Shown here piece by piece: positions 17,443 through 26,321 of a stretch of DNA of 44,039 nt (position 1 is its first letter; every line of letters starts with the position of its first letter). Under the pieces are notes generated by a model that saw only the letters and a program-made list of their open reading frames with translations, had not been told where the DNA came from and did no database searches. Source of the DNA: Galbibacter sp035306585 (GTDB lineage Bacteria > Bacteroidota > Bacteroidia > Flavobacteriales > Flavobacteriaceae). A program made the position numbers and the translations under genes. The stretch is from positions 1 through 44,039 of the forward strand of contig NZ_DATGNU010000002.1 of the NCBI RefSeq assembly GCF_035306585.1, given 5' to 3'.

Positions 17443-17673
17443 TTAGTCCTCTGTACCTAGATCTTGGCTAATTTTTATAGCGCGGGCGTGTTCATCTTTA
17501 TGAACGAAAATTTGAACCTGGTCAACAACAGCAGGACCAAAACCAGCTAATCTAGCAGACTCAGTTTCGTTTTTAACAATTGGATTAATTCCAGCCACTT
17601 TCAGCTGCTGTTCTAATCGTTTGCTAATGATATTGCTTCCTGTGAAAATTCGGATATAGTCTTGATCTTCCAT
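17443..17673 (-). CDS. DUF2007 domain-containing small protein
   Basis: A 76-residue protein of the DUF2007 family (sometimes called putative signal-transducing protein). It shows the family layout: YIRIFTGSNIISKRLEQQL, an AGINPIVKNE segment, and VQIFVHKDEHARAIKI near the end. It has no enzyme motif and the function is unknown. It lies 24 bases downstream of the 2-TM unknown on the same strand, so the two are probably co-transcribed. Confidence 0.85.
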   Translation of the reverse strand: MEDQDYIRIFTGSNIISKRLEQQLKVAGINPIVKNETESARLAGFGPAVVDQVQIFVHKDEHARAIKISQDLGTED

Positions 17674-17697
17674 GATATTTACCTATTAAATTACTAT

Positions 17698-18408
17698 CTA
17701 ACTATTATAATACTTGCTATTCCATATGGCTGGGTTAAAGTTCTTACCCAAGGCCACTCCATAAAATATCGCAATGGTTCCAATCATTTTAAAAACAAAA
17801 AGAAATAGGATCCAAAAATAGACACTATCATCCTCTGGAGTAAAGAGTTCTAATGGTATTAAACTCGCCACTATCCAGCTTAGTGCTAAGACCGTAATAG
17901 CTAGATGCAGAAAGCTTTTAAATGGTAAAACCAAATACTTTCGAAGGGGATGCAGATCCTTTCCCCACTTGTGAATCAGGTAGAAATAACCATTGCCCAT
18001 AGGGGCAAACAATAGGGGATCATCGGCATTTTCCAATTTGAAAAGTTTAGAAGGCGCTACAATTTTAAATCCTTGTAATTTTATCTGATGCTCGTCTTCG
18101 ATTTTCTTCACCGCTTCAAATACTTGTTTTGGATAGGTTCCCTTGAAGTATTTAGCACTTAAAAAACGTAGGCGATACGAAATACATATGGCTTTGATTT
18201 GATCAATGTGATAAATTTTATCACGATCCAATAAGTCAAATTGAAATTCGTTATATCCCTTATTAGAGGACTTCAGTTCTTCTAGAATGTCGGATGGCTG
18301 GTTTAAAATCTCATAAACCTCTTTTAGTAATTGCTCCCCGTGATTGTTTTTATCTCTGAAGGTTTTAAGTTTTTCTTCAATGTTAACACGACTCCACATA
18401 GACTTCAT
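17698..18408 (-). CDS. Conserved-looking membrane protein of unknown function
   Basis: A 236-residue protein I do not recognise by family name. The N-terminal 150 residues are soluble and charged. Residues about 160-184 (FLHLAITVLALSWIVASLIPL) and 195-220 (VYFWILFLFVFKMIGTIAIFYGVAL) form two membrane segments separated by a short acidic loop (FTPEDDS). The protein ends in a short polar tail. A second ATG at codon 4 could be the start. It is followed by the DUF2007 gene and preceded by a long imperfect hairpin after pheT. Confidence 0.7.
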   Translation of the reverse strand: MKSMWSRVNIEEKLKTFRDKNNHGEQLLKEVYEILNQPSDILEELKSSNKGYNEFQFDLLDRDKIYHIDQIKAICISYRLRFLSAKYFKGTYPKQVFEAVKKIEDEHQIKLQGFKIVAPSKLFKLENADDPLLFAPMGNGYFYLIHKWGKDLHPLRKYLVLPFKSFLHLAITVLALSWIVASLIPLELFTPEDDSVYFWILFLFVFKMIGTIAIFYGVALGKNFNPAIWNSKYYNS

Positions 18409-18447
18409 TACTTTAAATTAAAATAAGAACTCTATCAAATTTAAACA

Positions 18448-18510
18448 AATTATCCCAGATCAATCCTTGGATGGTGTTAAAGTTAACACTTTAGGACCTT
18501 TGGGATAATT
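18448..18510 (-). repeat. Long imperfect hairpin between pheT and the 2-TM unknown
   Basis: Outer arms AATTATCCCA / TGGGATAATT (10 bp, perfect) enclose a middle TCCT/AGGA pairing and an inner GTGTTAA-AG-TTAACAC stem. It may end the pheT transcript or form the leader of the gene at 18408. No long T-run follows directly (TTGTTTAAATTT on the minus strand), so terminator function is uncertain. Confidence 0.55.
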
Positions 18511-18551
18511 CGTTATTCGAAATTCGATGATACCTTTAAAAGCGCTTACTT

Positions 18552-20978
18552 TTAACGTAATTGCGCGTTAAGCTGCTTTTCAAAACTGCTTTGTAGTTTA
18601 CGCATGACCTTATCAATTTGTTTGTCGGTTAAGGTTTTACTAGGATCCTGTAAGATGAAACTTACTGCATATGATTTTTTGCCTTCTGGAACCTTGTCTC
18701 CTTGGTAAACATCAAATAAATTGACCTCTTTTAAAAGGGATTTTTCGCACTTATATGCAATCTCTGTGATGGTATCAAAATTGATGTTTTGGTCGATCAG
18801 CAGGGCCAAATCTCTTCGAACCTCAGGATATTTTGACAACGAAGTGAAATTAATGTCTTGCTGTTTTACAAGTTCAAGGACATTGTCCCAATAAAAATCG
18901 GCATAGAGTACCTGTTGTTTGATATCAAAGTGCTTTAAAATCTTTTGATCAACCACACCGAAGGATACAATATTCTCATTAGCGATCCTATAGACTAAAC
19001 CTTCAGCATAGATAGAAGCCTGCACTTCGCTGGCTTTTGGTATAGGAAGTCCAAGACGCTCTATAATGGAATCAAGAATACCTTTTAAGACAAAGAAGTC
19101 ACTCTTTTGTTCAGCTACACCCCAGTTTTCACGGTGAAGATTCCCAGTTATTAGTAGGCTCAAATGCTTTTGTTCTTCTCTTTGATCACCATATTGATGA
19201 TAGGTTTTTCCAAATTCAAAAAGCTTCAAATCGTTACTCTTGCGATTGATATTATGCTCAATGGCTTCTAGTCCACTAAAAAGCATAGACTGTCTCATGA
19301 CAGAGAGTTCCTTGCTCAGTGGATTTAGCATGTTGATATTGTGTTGCTCTTTCAAATCCTCAGTGAGTGCTACATAGGTAGGAGAGGAGAGCGAATTGGT
19401 CATTATCTCATGAAATCCTATTGCAGCCAATTGGTTGGCAATGGAATTCTGAATTTTATAATCCTCAAACTTAGAGGTTGGTGCAACAGACGCGTTTAAT
19501 TTTTGGGTAAACTCTATGTTGTTGTACCCATAGATGCGCAAAATTTCTTCGATCACATCTACCTCGCGTTGTACATCCACTCTGTAAGAAGGTATTGTCA
19601 GTCCAATTCCTGTTTCGGTGACATTGTTAATTTTAATATCAAGGGAACTTAAAATGGATTTAATTGTATCGGTAGAGAGGTTTTGACCGATCAGTGAATT
19701 TACCTTTTCGAAGGTTAAGAACACCTGAAAATCTTCAAACTTTTTCGGATAAAAATCTTCTGCATCACTGGAGATAGTTCCGCCGGCAATTTCTTTGATA
19801 TATAAAGCGGCTCTTAATAGCGCATACCGCGTACTGTTGATGTCAATACCTCTTTCAAAGCGGAAAGAAGCGTCGGTATTTATTCCGTGTCTTTTAGCTG
19901 TTTTTCGAACCGACACTGGATTGAAATAAGCACTTTCTAAGAAAACTGCTGTCGTTCTCTCTGTTACTCCAGAATTCATTCCGCCAAGAACCCCCGCAAT
20001 ACATAATGGCTTTTCGCTATCACATATCATGAGGTCTTCTTGATGAAGCTCCCGTTCCACCCCATCAAGAGTGGTGAACTTCTCTCCTGGTACAGCCGTT
20101 CGTACTACAACCTTCTTAGAGGCAATCATATTGGCATCAAAGGCATGAAGGGGTTGTCCTAATTCATGAAGTACATAATTGGTGATGTCCACCACATTAT
20201 TCTTCGGTGTGATGCCAATGGCCTTGAGTCTATTTTGAATCCAAGCTGGAGATTCTTCGACTTTTATTCCAGAGATCGTCACCCCACAATAGCGTGGACA
20301 TAGTTCTTTATTTTGAACATCCACATCGACTCGAAGTGTTCTATTATCGACATGAAAACTACTTACTGAAGGGGTGATAAATTCTAAATGAATATCATTT
20401 TGTATGAGCCCTGCCCTTAAATCACGAGCCACACCATAATGACTCATAGCATCTGCACGGTTAGGGGTAAGCCCAATTTCAAAAACGGTATCGGTTTCAA
20501 TATCAAACAATTCAGCACATGGGGTTCCTGGTTCAAATGATTGATCTAAGATCATGATGCCGTCATGATTTTTACCTAGACCTAATTCATCCTCAGCGCA
20601 AATCATTCCAAATGATTCTTCTCCTCTAATTTTTCCTTTTTTAATAACCCAAGACTCTCCGTTTTCTGTATAAAGGGTAGTTCCAATTGTAGCTACCGGA
20701 ACCTTTTGGCCTGCTGCTACATTAGGTGCTCCACATACAATCTGAAGAGGTTCTGCTGCCCCGATATCTACCTTAGTGATCTTTAAACGATCTGCATTTG
20801 GATGTTGCTCACATGAGAGTACATGACCCACCACAATGCCTTTTAAAGAACCTTTTACCGACTCAAATTCTTCAACTCCTTCTACTTCTAACCCTAAATC
20901 AGTTAATAGTGCGGATGTCCTGTCAGCATCCCAATCAAGTTGAATAAATTGTTTTAACCAGTTATATGATATTTTCAC
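18552..20978 (-). CDS. pheT: Phenylalanine--tRNA ligase beta subunit
   Basis: An 808-residue beta subunit of the cytoplasmic alpha2-beta2 synthetase that charges tRNA-Phe. It starts with MKISYNWLKQFIQLDWD, read from a GTG codon. The N-terminal tRNA-binding (EMAP-like) domain contains HPNADRLKITKVDIG and QIVCGAPNVAAGQKVPVA. The B3/B4 editing domain has GQPLHAFDANMI, and the central region has NTDASFRFERGID. The C-terminal anticodon-binding (FDX-ACB) domain carries KYPEVRRDLALLID and FDVYQGDKVPEGKKS. The length is normal. pheS is not adjacent, which is usual in this phylum. It lies 226 bases after recG and has its own -7-like element. Confidence 0.97.
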   Translation of the reverse strand: MKISYNWLKQFIQLDWDADRTSALLTDLGLEVEGVEEFESVKGSLKGIVVGHVLSCEQHPNADRLKITKVDIGAAEPLQIVCGAPNVAAGQKVPVATIGTTLYTENGESWVIKKGKIRGEESFGMICAEDELGLGKNHDGIMILDQSFEPGTPCAELFDIETDTVFEIGLTPNRADAMSHYGVARDLRAGLIQNDIHLEFITPSVSSFHVDNRTLRVDVDVQNKELCPRYCGVTISGIKVEESPAWIQNRLKAIGITPKNNVVDITNYVLHELGQPLHAFDANMIASKKVVVRTAVPGEKFTTLDGVERELHQEDLMICDSEKPLCIAGVLGGMNSGVTERTTAVFLESAYFNPVSVRKTAKRHGINTDASFRFERGIDINSTRYALLRAALYIKEIAGGTISSDAEDFYPKKFEDFQVFLTFEKVNSLIGQNLSTDTIKSILSSLDIKINNVTETGIGLTIPSYRVDVQREVDVIEEILRIYGYNNIEFTQKLNASVAPTSKFEDYKIQNSIANQLAAIGFHEIMTNSLSSPTYVALTEDLKEQHNINMLNPLSKELSVMRQSMLFSGLEAIEHNINRKSNDLKLFEFGKTYHQYGDQREEQKHLSLLITGNLHRENWGVAEQKSDFFVLKGILDSIIERLGLPIPKASEVQASIYAEGLVYRIANENIVSFGVVDQKILKHFDIKQQVLYADFYWDNVLELVKQQDINFTSLSKYPEVRRDLALLIDQNINFDTITEIAYKCEKSLLKEVNLFDVYQGDKVPEGKKSYAVSFILQDPSKTLTDKQIDKVMRKLQSSFEKQLNAQLR

Positions 20979-21005
20979 CTGTGCTTAATAATTTGAATTC
21001 AAGTG

Positions 21006-21013
21006 CAAATATA
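21006..21013 (-). promoter_or_regulatory. Candidate -7 promoter element for pheT
   Basis: On the minus strand TATATTTG lies 28 bases before the pheT GTG start. The 226-base gap between recG and pheT shows no other gene; in particular I found no Phe-rich leader peptide in it. Confidence 0.4.
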
Positions 21014-21204
21014 GTAATCCACAATGGAAAATAGGAAATATTACTATGTAGAATAACATGGCAAATGCAACATATTTTGTGGCAATTTTAAAGCATGGTA
21101 AAGGAAGACTATAAATTCAGCAGGCGCGCGTATAAATTGTATGGGATGAAAATAAGACAGTTAAAAAGTAAAATAATACTGACAATACGTAACTCATAGA
21201 AAGG

Positions 21205-23307
21205 TTAACTGATGTAATTCCATATTTTTTTATCCTTATTTAGAAGAAAGTAGTTGTGACGAATCACTCGGTGTTCTGACATGGCTAATTTAGGATCCTT
21301 TTTTAAAATAACACTCGCGTAAAGCCTGGCTTTTTTTAGAATCTCATTATCCTTTACAATGTCCGCTATTTTTAAATTAAGAACGCCGCTTTGCTGGGTT
21401 CCCATCAGATCGCCAGGACCTCTGAGTTTTAAATCTACTTCTGCAATTTCAAATCCATCATTGGTGGAAACCATGGTTTGCAGTCGTGTTTTGGAGTCTG
21501 AGGAGAGTTTGTGGCCTGTCATTAAGATACAGTAGCTTTGTTCTGCACCACGACCAACGCGTCCTCTTAATTGATGCAGTTGGGAGAGCCCAAAACGCTC
21601 GGCACTTTCAATTATCATCACCGAGGCATTGGGTACATTTACCCCAACTTCAATCACAGTAGTGGCAACCATAATCTGGGTTTCTCCTTTGATGAAGCGA
21701 TCCATTTCATAATCTTTATCCGCAGGCTTCATCTGTCCATGGACAATCGATATCTGGAATTCAGGAGCTGGAAATTCCCTTACTATACTCTCATACCCAT
21801 CCATGAGATCTTTGTAGTCCAATTTCTCCGATTCCTGAATTAAGGGATACACAATGTAGATTTGTCGACCTTTTTGTATTTCATCTTTTATAAACCGAAA
21901 TACTTTGAGTCGGTTGCTGTCGTACCGATGCACTGTACTAATAGGTTTTCTACCTGGTGGAAGCTCATCAATAACAGAGATGTCAAGATCGCCATATAAA
22001 CTCATGGCTAAGGTACGTGGAATTGGCGTTGCTGTCATTACTAAAATATGGGGAGGAGTATGATTTTTACGCCATAGTTTAGCCCGCTGAGCTACACCAA
22101 AACGGTGTTGTTCATCCACAATGGCAAGGCCCAAGTTTTTGAAATGTACCTTATCCTCCAAGACAGCATGTGTTCCAATAAGGATATGTAGCGCTCCGCT
22201 TTGGAGTTGTTGATGTATTTCTTTTCGAGCTGCTGATTTTGTAGATCCTGTAAGTAAACTTACTACAATATCCATGTCCTTTACTAATTCTACAATGCCA
22301 TTATAATGTTGAATAGCTAAGATCTCAGTGGGGGCAACCAAGGTTGCTTGAAATCCGTTGTCAATTGCAAGGAGCATACTCATTAACGCAACAATGGTTT
22401 TTCCAGATCCTACATCTCCTTGCAAAAGCCTATTCATTTGTGCACCATTTCCCAAGTCATTTCTAATCTCTTTAACCACACGTTTTTGAGCAGTGGTGAG
22501 TTCAAAGGGGAGGTAATTGTCGTAGAAGGATTTAAAATGATGACCGACCTTCTCAAATACATAGCCCTTTATCTTAGTTTTACGACTGATGTTTTTGGAG
22601 AGCAGTTGAAGTTGTATATAAAACAACTCTTCAAATTTTAATCGGAATTGCGCTCTAGAGAGAAGGCTTTGACTTTGAGGAAAGTGAATATTAAACATGG
22701 CTTTGCTTTTGGAGAGCAATTTAAGCTCTTGCGTTATACCCTCAGGTATGGTCTCCAAAAAGCGACCTTTGGTGGCTATAAATAGCTGTTCCATTAACTT
22801 TATGATCACGCGATTACTGATCCCTTTTTGAGAAAGTTTTTCGGTGGAGGGATAAATCGCTTGCATAGCCGAACGCATGCTTTTCTCATGCTGTGAGAAT
22901 AGCTCCATCTCCGGGTGTGCCATGGAGAATCCGTTATACCAATTTACCTTTCCAAAAATCACGTAGGGCTGGTCGCGTTTGGTATTTTCAGCGATCCATT
23001 TTTGTCCCCTAAACCAAACTAGCTCCATCGTTCCTGTGTCATCTCGAAAAGTAGCTACGAGTCGTTTGCCTTTTTTTTGCTCTACGGTACGGAAGTGGGT
23101 GATATAGCCTATTAATTGGACATCCGCCATGTTTTGTTGCAATTCATTAACCTTGTAATAACGAGTCTTATCAATATAACGATTCGGAAAGAGTTGTATG
23201 AGATCTTGATACGTATGAACACCTAATTCTTTGCGCAAAATAGCTGCACGTAAAGGCCCCACTCCCTTTAAATATTCGATAGGTGTTTGTAGTATTTCCA
23301 GATTCAT
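21205..23307 (-). CDS. recG: ATP-dependent DNA helicase RecG
   Basis: A 700-residue superfamily-2 helicase that remodels stalled replication forks and Holliday junctions. The N-terminal wedge/OB region (about 60-160) has LKGVGPLRAAIL and FRDDTGTMELVWF. Helicase motifs are Walker A LLQGDVGSGKTIVAL, motif Ia APTEILAIQH, motif II DEQHRFG, motif III VMTATPIPRTLAM, and motif VI QLHQLRGRVGRG with EVGVNVPNA before it. The C-terminal segment LKLRGPGDLMGTQQSG is characteristic of RecG. The length is standard. It stands alone, divergent from the two-component locus. Confidence 0.97.
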   Translation of the reverse strand: MNLEILQTPIEYLKGVGPLRAAILRKELGVHTYQDLIQLFPNRYIDKTRYYKVNELQQNMADVQLIGYITHFRTVEQKKGKRLVATFRDDTGTMELVWFRGQKWIAENTKRDQPYVIFGKVNWYNGFSMAHPEMELFSQHEKSMRSAMQAIYPSTEKLSQKGISNRVIIKLMEQLFIATKGRFLETIPEGITQELKLLSKSKAMFNIHFPQSQSLLSRAQFRLKFEELFYIQLQLLSKNISRKTKIKGYVFEKVGHHFKSFYDNYLPFELTTAQKRVVKEIRNDLGNGAQMNRLLQGDVGSGKTIVALMSMLLAIDNGFQATLVAPTEILAIQHYNGIVELVKDMDIVVSLLTGSTKSAARKEIHQQLQSGALHILIGTHAVLEDKVHFKNLGLAIVDEQHRFGVAQRAKLWRKNHTPPHILVMTATPIPRTLAMSLYGDLDISVIDELPPGRKPISTVHRYDSNRLKVFRFIKDEIQKGRQIYIVYPLIQESEKLDYKDLMDGYESIVREFPAPEFQISIVHGQMKPADKDYEMDRFIKGETQIMVATTVIEVGVNVPNASVMIIESAERFGLSQLHQLRGRVGRGAEQSYCILMTGHKLSSDSKTRLQTMVSTNDGFEIAEVDLKLRGPGDLMGTQQSGVLNLKIADIVKDNEILKKARLYASVILKKDPKLAMSEHRVIRHNYFLLNKDKKIWNYIS

Positions 23308-23461
23308 GATTACGAAGATAATGGTTCGCTGGAAAGTTTAAAAGTCCTCTTAAAACTAATAATTAACAATTCATCCTTCAAATTCTACAATTCAGTCATT
23401 TAAATTTTAAGAAAACCTGATAATGTCACAATTTTGGATCAAATCATAAATCAATCAAAAA

Positions 23462-23638
23462 ATGATGCAGTTAATTTATTATTTGGTGTATTACCTGATC
23501 ACAGGAATTCTAACCTTAAACCCTTTGGGTATTGAGTTGAATCAGCGTAACTTGGATGGATCAATGACCATGGTTCAACAAGAAAGTGTGTGCCAAAGTT
23601 TTACTACTTTTATAAATCAAAATTCGTTGTTGGGATGA
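23462..23638 (+). CDS. Possible short ORF upstream of and overlapping the kinase start
   Basis: A 58-residue frame opens with ATGATG. It has one hydrophobic N-terminal stretch (MMQLIYYLVYYLITGILTL) and a polar tail ending in TFINQNSLLG. Its TGA overlaps the first ATG of the histidine kinase (ATGA at 23635-23638), the usual arrangement for translational coupling. I recognise no family. It could be a real small membrane protein, a coupling leader or chance; the hydrophobic start and the exact stop/start overlap are the only support. Confidence 0.35.
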   Translation: MMQLIYYLVYYLITGILTLNPLGIELNQRNLDGSMTMVQQESVCQSFTTFINQNSLLG

Positions 23639-25179
23639 TGCTTAATGTAATAAAAGATACCGTTAGAGGCATTTTAGTAGGAATCGTTGTTTTTGTGATT
23701 ATTACGATCATTTACTATAGCAACCAAGGCCAGGTTTCTCTTGATAAGGCTTTATGGTCTCGATTGATTCTTACCCTAGTGTACACGATGGTTCTTTTTA
23801 TAGCTAATGCGAGCTTTTTTAGGTGGATTCGAAGACACCATAAATTTAAAATAAATGCCAATTCACTGTTTCTTATAACCTCAATTGGAGCAGTGTTACT
23901 CAGTTATATTTGTTTGGTGGTTTTAAATTTTGGTGTTCAGTTCGTAGTAAATGGGGCCACCATAGAAGAGTTTTTGATTCATGATAAGTTAGAAGACTAC
24001 CTCATACCATTGGCGGTTAGTTTTATAGTTGGGGTTGCATTTAGTGGATTTCATCTATATCGATCAAGGCAAGAATCGAAGTTTAAACAGCAGAAATTTA
24101 TAGCTGGGGCTGCTACTGCTCAATTTGATGCCCTAAAGAGTCAATTGGATCCACATTTTTTATTTAATAGCTTAAACGTTCTCAATAGTTTAATTGAAGA
24201 AAATACGGAAGCAGCCCAAAAGTTCACCACCTTGCTCTCTAAGGTGTATCGTTATGTTCTAGAACAGAAATCCAAAGAACTGGTCACCGTGGAGGAAGAG
24301 CTGAACTTTGCTAAAGCTTATATGACACTAGTTCGAATGCGATTTGAAAACAGCATTGTTTTTGAAGTGGCCCAGAATATTAATTTCCAAGCAAAGGTGG
24401 TTCCATGTTCTTTGCAGTTGCTTCTTGAAAATGCCATTAAACACAATCAAATTACACAAGATTCACCACTTGTCATAAAAATTTATCAAAAAGATAATTA
24501 TTTAATCGTATCCAATAATTACAAACCCAAGGCGGTCATTAAGCACAGTATCGGTGTGGGGTTGGTAAATATTAAACAACGTTATGCATTGCTTACAGCA
24601 CGAGAGGTAGAGGTTGGAAAATCAGACTGTGAATTCAGTGTTAAATTACCACTTTTAACCAAACGTGTTAAAATGGAACAAATTCAGGAGGTTTATATCG
24701 ATGAGAAGCGTTATGCGTTGGCTAAAAAAAAGGTAGAGGAATTGAAAGGATTCTATGGAAACCTTACCGCTTACATCTTTGTGATCCCATTTTTAATCTG
24801 GGTGTATTTCATTACATATTCGGGTTTCCCATGGATTGTTTTTCCAGTAGTAGGATGGGGCATAGGAATCGTTTTGCACGGTTTAGAAGTATTCAATTAT
24901 CATCCTTTTATTAGCAAAGAAACAGACAGCATTAAATACAAAAAATTAAAAGAATTTTATACCAATCTTACCGCCTATGTTCTTGTGATTCCTTTTCTTG
25001 CATGGATCAATCACATTACAAGTCCAGAATTTTCGTGGGTCATTTTCCCAATCATTGGTTGGGGAATTGGACTTGCGATCCACGGTATGGAGGCTTATAA
25101 TTATCATCCCTTTTTAGGTAAAGATTGGGAGGAGAAAAAAATGAAAGAAATTATGAATAAAGACAATAAAAACAAGTAA
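23638..25179 (+). CDS. LytS-type sensor histidine kinase with two C-terminal 2TM domains
   Basis: A 513-residue membrane kinase counted from the ATG at 23638 (an ATG at 23635 is equally possible). Four hydrophobic segments fill the first 135 or so residues. The His_kinase (LytS/YehU type) region has SQLDPHFLFNSLN with the phosphorylatable His173. The ATPase part has the N-box LLLENAIKHN (Asn265) and GVGLVNIKQRYALL. Unusually, two copies of a 2TM domain follow the kinase core, at about 360-423 and 436-490, each with KxxELKxFYxNLTAY, VIPFLxW, WGIG and HGxExxNYHPF. The final tail is Lys/Glu-rich. It is followed after 4 bases by a third 2TM protein and then by the LytTR regulator, its probable partner. 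Confidence 0.9.
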   Translation: MLNVIKDTVRGILVGIVVFVIITIIYYSNQGQVSLDKALWSRLILTLVYTMVLFIANASFFRWIRRHHKFKINANSLFLITSIGAVLLSYICLVVLNFGVQFVVNGATIEEFLIHDKLEDYLIPLAVSFIVGVAFSGFHLYRSRQESKFKQQKFIAGAATAQFDALKSQLDPHFLFNSLNVLNSLIEENTEAAQKFTTLLSKVYRYVLEQKSKELVTVEEELNFAKAYMTLVRMRFENSIVFEVAQNINFQAKVVPCSLQLLLENAIKHNQITQDSPLVIKIYQKDNYLIVSNNYKPKAVIKHSIGVGLVNIKQRYALLTAREVEVGKSDCEFSVKLPLLTKRVKMEQIQEVYIDEKRYALAKKKVEELKGFYGNLTAYIFVIPFLIWVYFITYSGFPWIVFPVVGWGIGIVLHGLEVFNYHPFISKETDSIKYKKLKEFYTNLTAYVLVIPFLAWINHITSPEFSWVIFPIIGWGIGLAIHGMEAYNYHPFLGKDWEEKKMKEIMNKDNKNK

Positions 25180-25183
25180 CATT

Positions 25184-25495
25184 ATGGAATTAGATCAAAA
25201 ATATATCAAGGCCAAAGAACGTGTTAAAGAATTAAAAAAGTTTTATTCCTCATTGACTATTTTTATTATCGTGAACTTGTTTTTAATACTATGCAATTAT
25301 ATGACCAATGGATTATCCTATCCTTGGTTTTTATGGGTGACTGTATGGTGGGGAATTGCCATTGCAATTCATGGCTTAAAAGTCTTTGGATTTAATTTAA
25401 TTTTATCAAAAGACTGGGAAGAACGTAAAATTAAGGAAATTATGGAAAAAGGTGGTGAAACCTACAACAAGGAGGCGCAACACAAATGGGAATAA
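25184..25495 (+). CDS. 2TM domain-containing protein
   Basis: A 103-residue protein consisting essentially of one 2TM domain: an amphipathic start (AKERVKELKKFYSSLTIFI), two membrane segments, a WWGIAIAIHGLKVF motif and a charged tail with KDWEERKIKEIMEKG. It closely resembles the two 2TM domains at the end of the preceding kinase; even the tail KDWEE(R/K)K(I/M)KEIM is shared. This suggests a duplicated and separated module. It is likely translated from the same message as the kinase (stop-to-start gap of 4 bases). The function is unknown; a role in sensing or in assembling with the kinase is an inference. Confidence 0.88.
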   Translation: MELDQKYIKAKERVKELKKFYSSLTIFIIVNLFLILCNYMTNGLSYPWFLWVTVWWGIAIAIHGLKVFGFNLILSKDWEERKIKEIMEKGGETYNKEAQHKWE

Positions 25496-25547
25496 GGGTG
25501 TTCTTAAAGGCGAGTATTAATTAGCACCAACTAAAGGAAATATTTTT

Positions 25548-26303
25548 ATGAAAGTAGTAGTCATAGAGGATGAGGCTGCATCAGCACGTAGATTAGGCCG
25601 AATGTTACATAAACTAGGGGTAGCGGTGGATCAATTGCTGCATAGTGTGAAGGAGTCAGTGGAATGGTTTAGTAATAACCAACATCCAGATTTAATTTTC
25701 TTAGATATCCAGCTCTCCGACGGTTTGTCTTTTGAAATCTTTGAAACGGTTCAGATTCATAGCGTAATTATCATTACCACTGCCTATGATGAGTATGCAT
25801 TAAAGGCCTTTAAACTCAACAGTATTGATTATTTGCTTAAGCCCATTGATGAAGAAGAACTAGAGAAAGCTATTGTAAAGTACCGCCATTTTAAACCGGT
25901 TAACGGCCAGGTTTCTCTAAACTTTGAAGAGGTGAAAAAATTGCTGGTCAATCCTCTTGACCGCGGGTATAAAAAACGTTTTAGTGTAAGTGTTGGACAA
26001 CGCATCAAGCTCATCGCTATGGATGAAATTGTATGCTTTTTTAGTCGGGACAAAGGGACCTACCTTCACACCTTAGAGAATCGAAGCTACCTATTGGATA
26101 GTAGCATGGATGCGATCTATGAGGACCTACAACCTGACTTGTTTTTTCGAATTAGTAGAAGTTATATTATAAACATAAATCAAATTGGCGAAATACTTAA
26201 TTACACCAATAATCGCCTACGACTAAAGATGAATCATTTAGAAGATAATCAGGTCATCGTTAGCCGTCAAAGAGTAAAGGACTTTAAGGATTGGTTGGGC
26301 TAA
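25548..26303 (+). CDS. LytTR family response regulator
   Basis: A 251-residue DNA-binding response regulator. The receiver domain (1-120) has the acidic pair Glu7-Asp8, phospho-acceptor Asp53 in IFLDIQLSDG, the TTAYDEYALKAF segment and Lys98 in YLLKPI. The C-terminal LytTR domain (about 145-250) has KRFSVSVGQRIKLIAMDEIV, the typical FxRISRSYIININQI and VIVSRQRVKDFKDWL. It would bind DNA when phosphorylated by the kinase encoded 52 bases plus one small gene upstream. The target genes are unknown. Confidence 0.94.
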   Translation: MKVVVIEDEAASARRLGRMLHKLGVAVDQLLHSVKESVEWFSNNQHPDLIFLDIQLSDGLSFEIFETVQIHSVIIITTAYDEYALKAFKLNSIDYLLKPIDEEELEKAIVKYRHFKPVNGQVSLNFEEVKKLLVNPLDRGYKKRFSVSVGQRIKLIAMDEIVCFFSRDKGTYLHTLENRSYLLDSSMDAIYEDLQPDLFFRISRSYIININQIGEILNYTNNRLRLKMNHLEDNQVIVSRQRVKDFKDWLG

Positions 26304-26321
26304 ATTAAGGTGCTCTTATGT

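Noticed and set aside
20979..21204. Possible Phe leader peptide upstream of pheT
   Set aside because: Short frames there are neither Phe-rich nor on the right strand with a following terminator; only a -7-like motif was kept.
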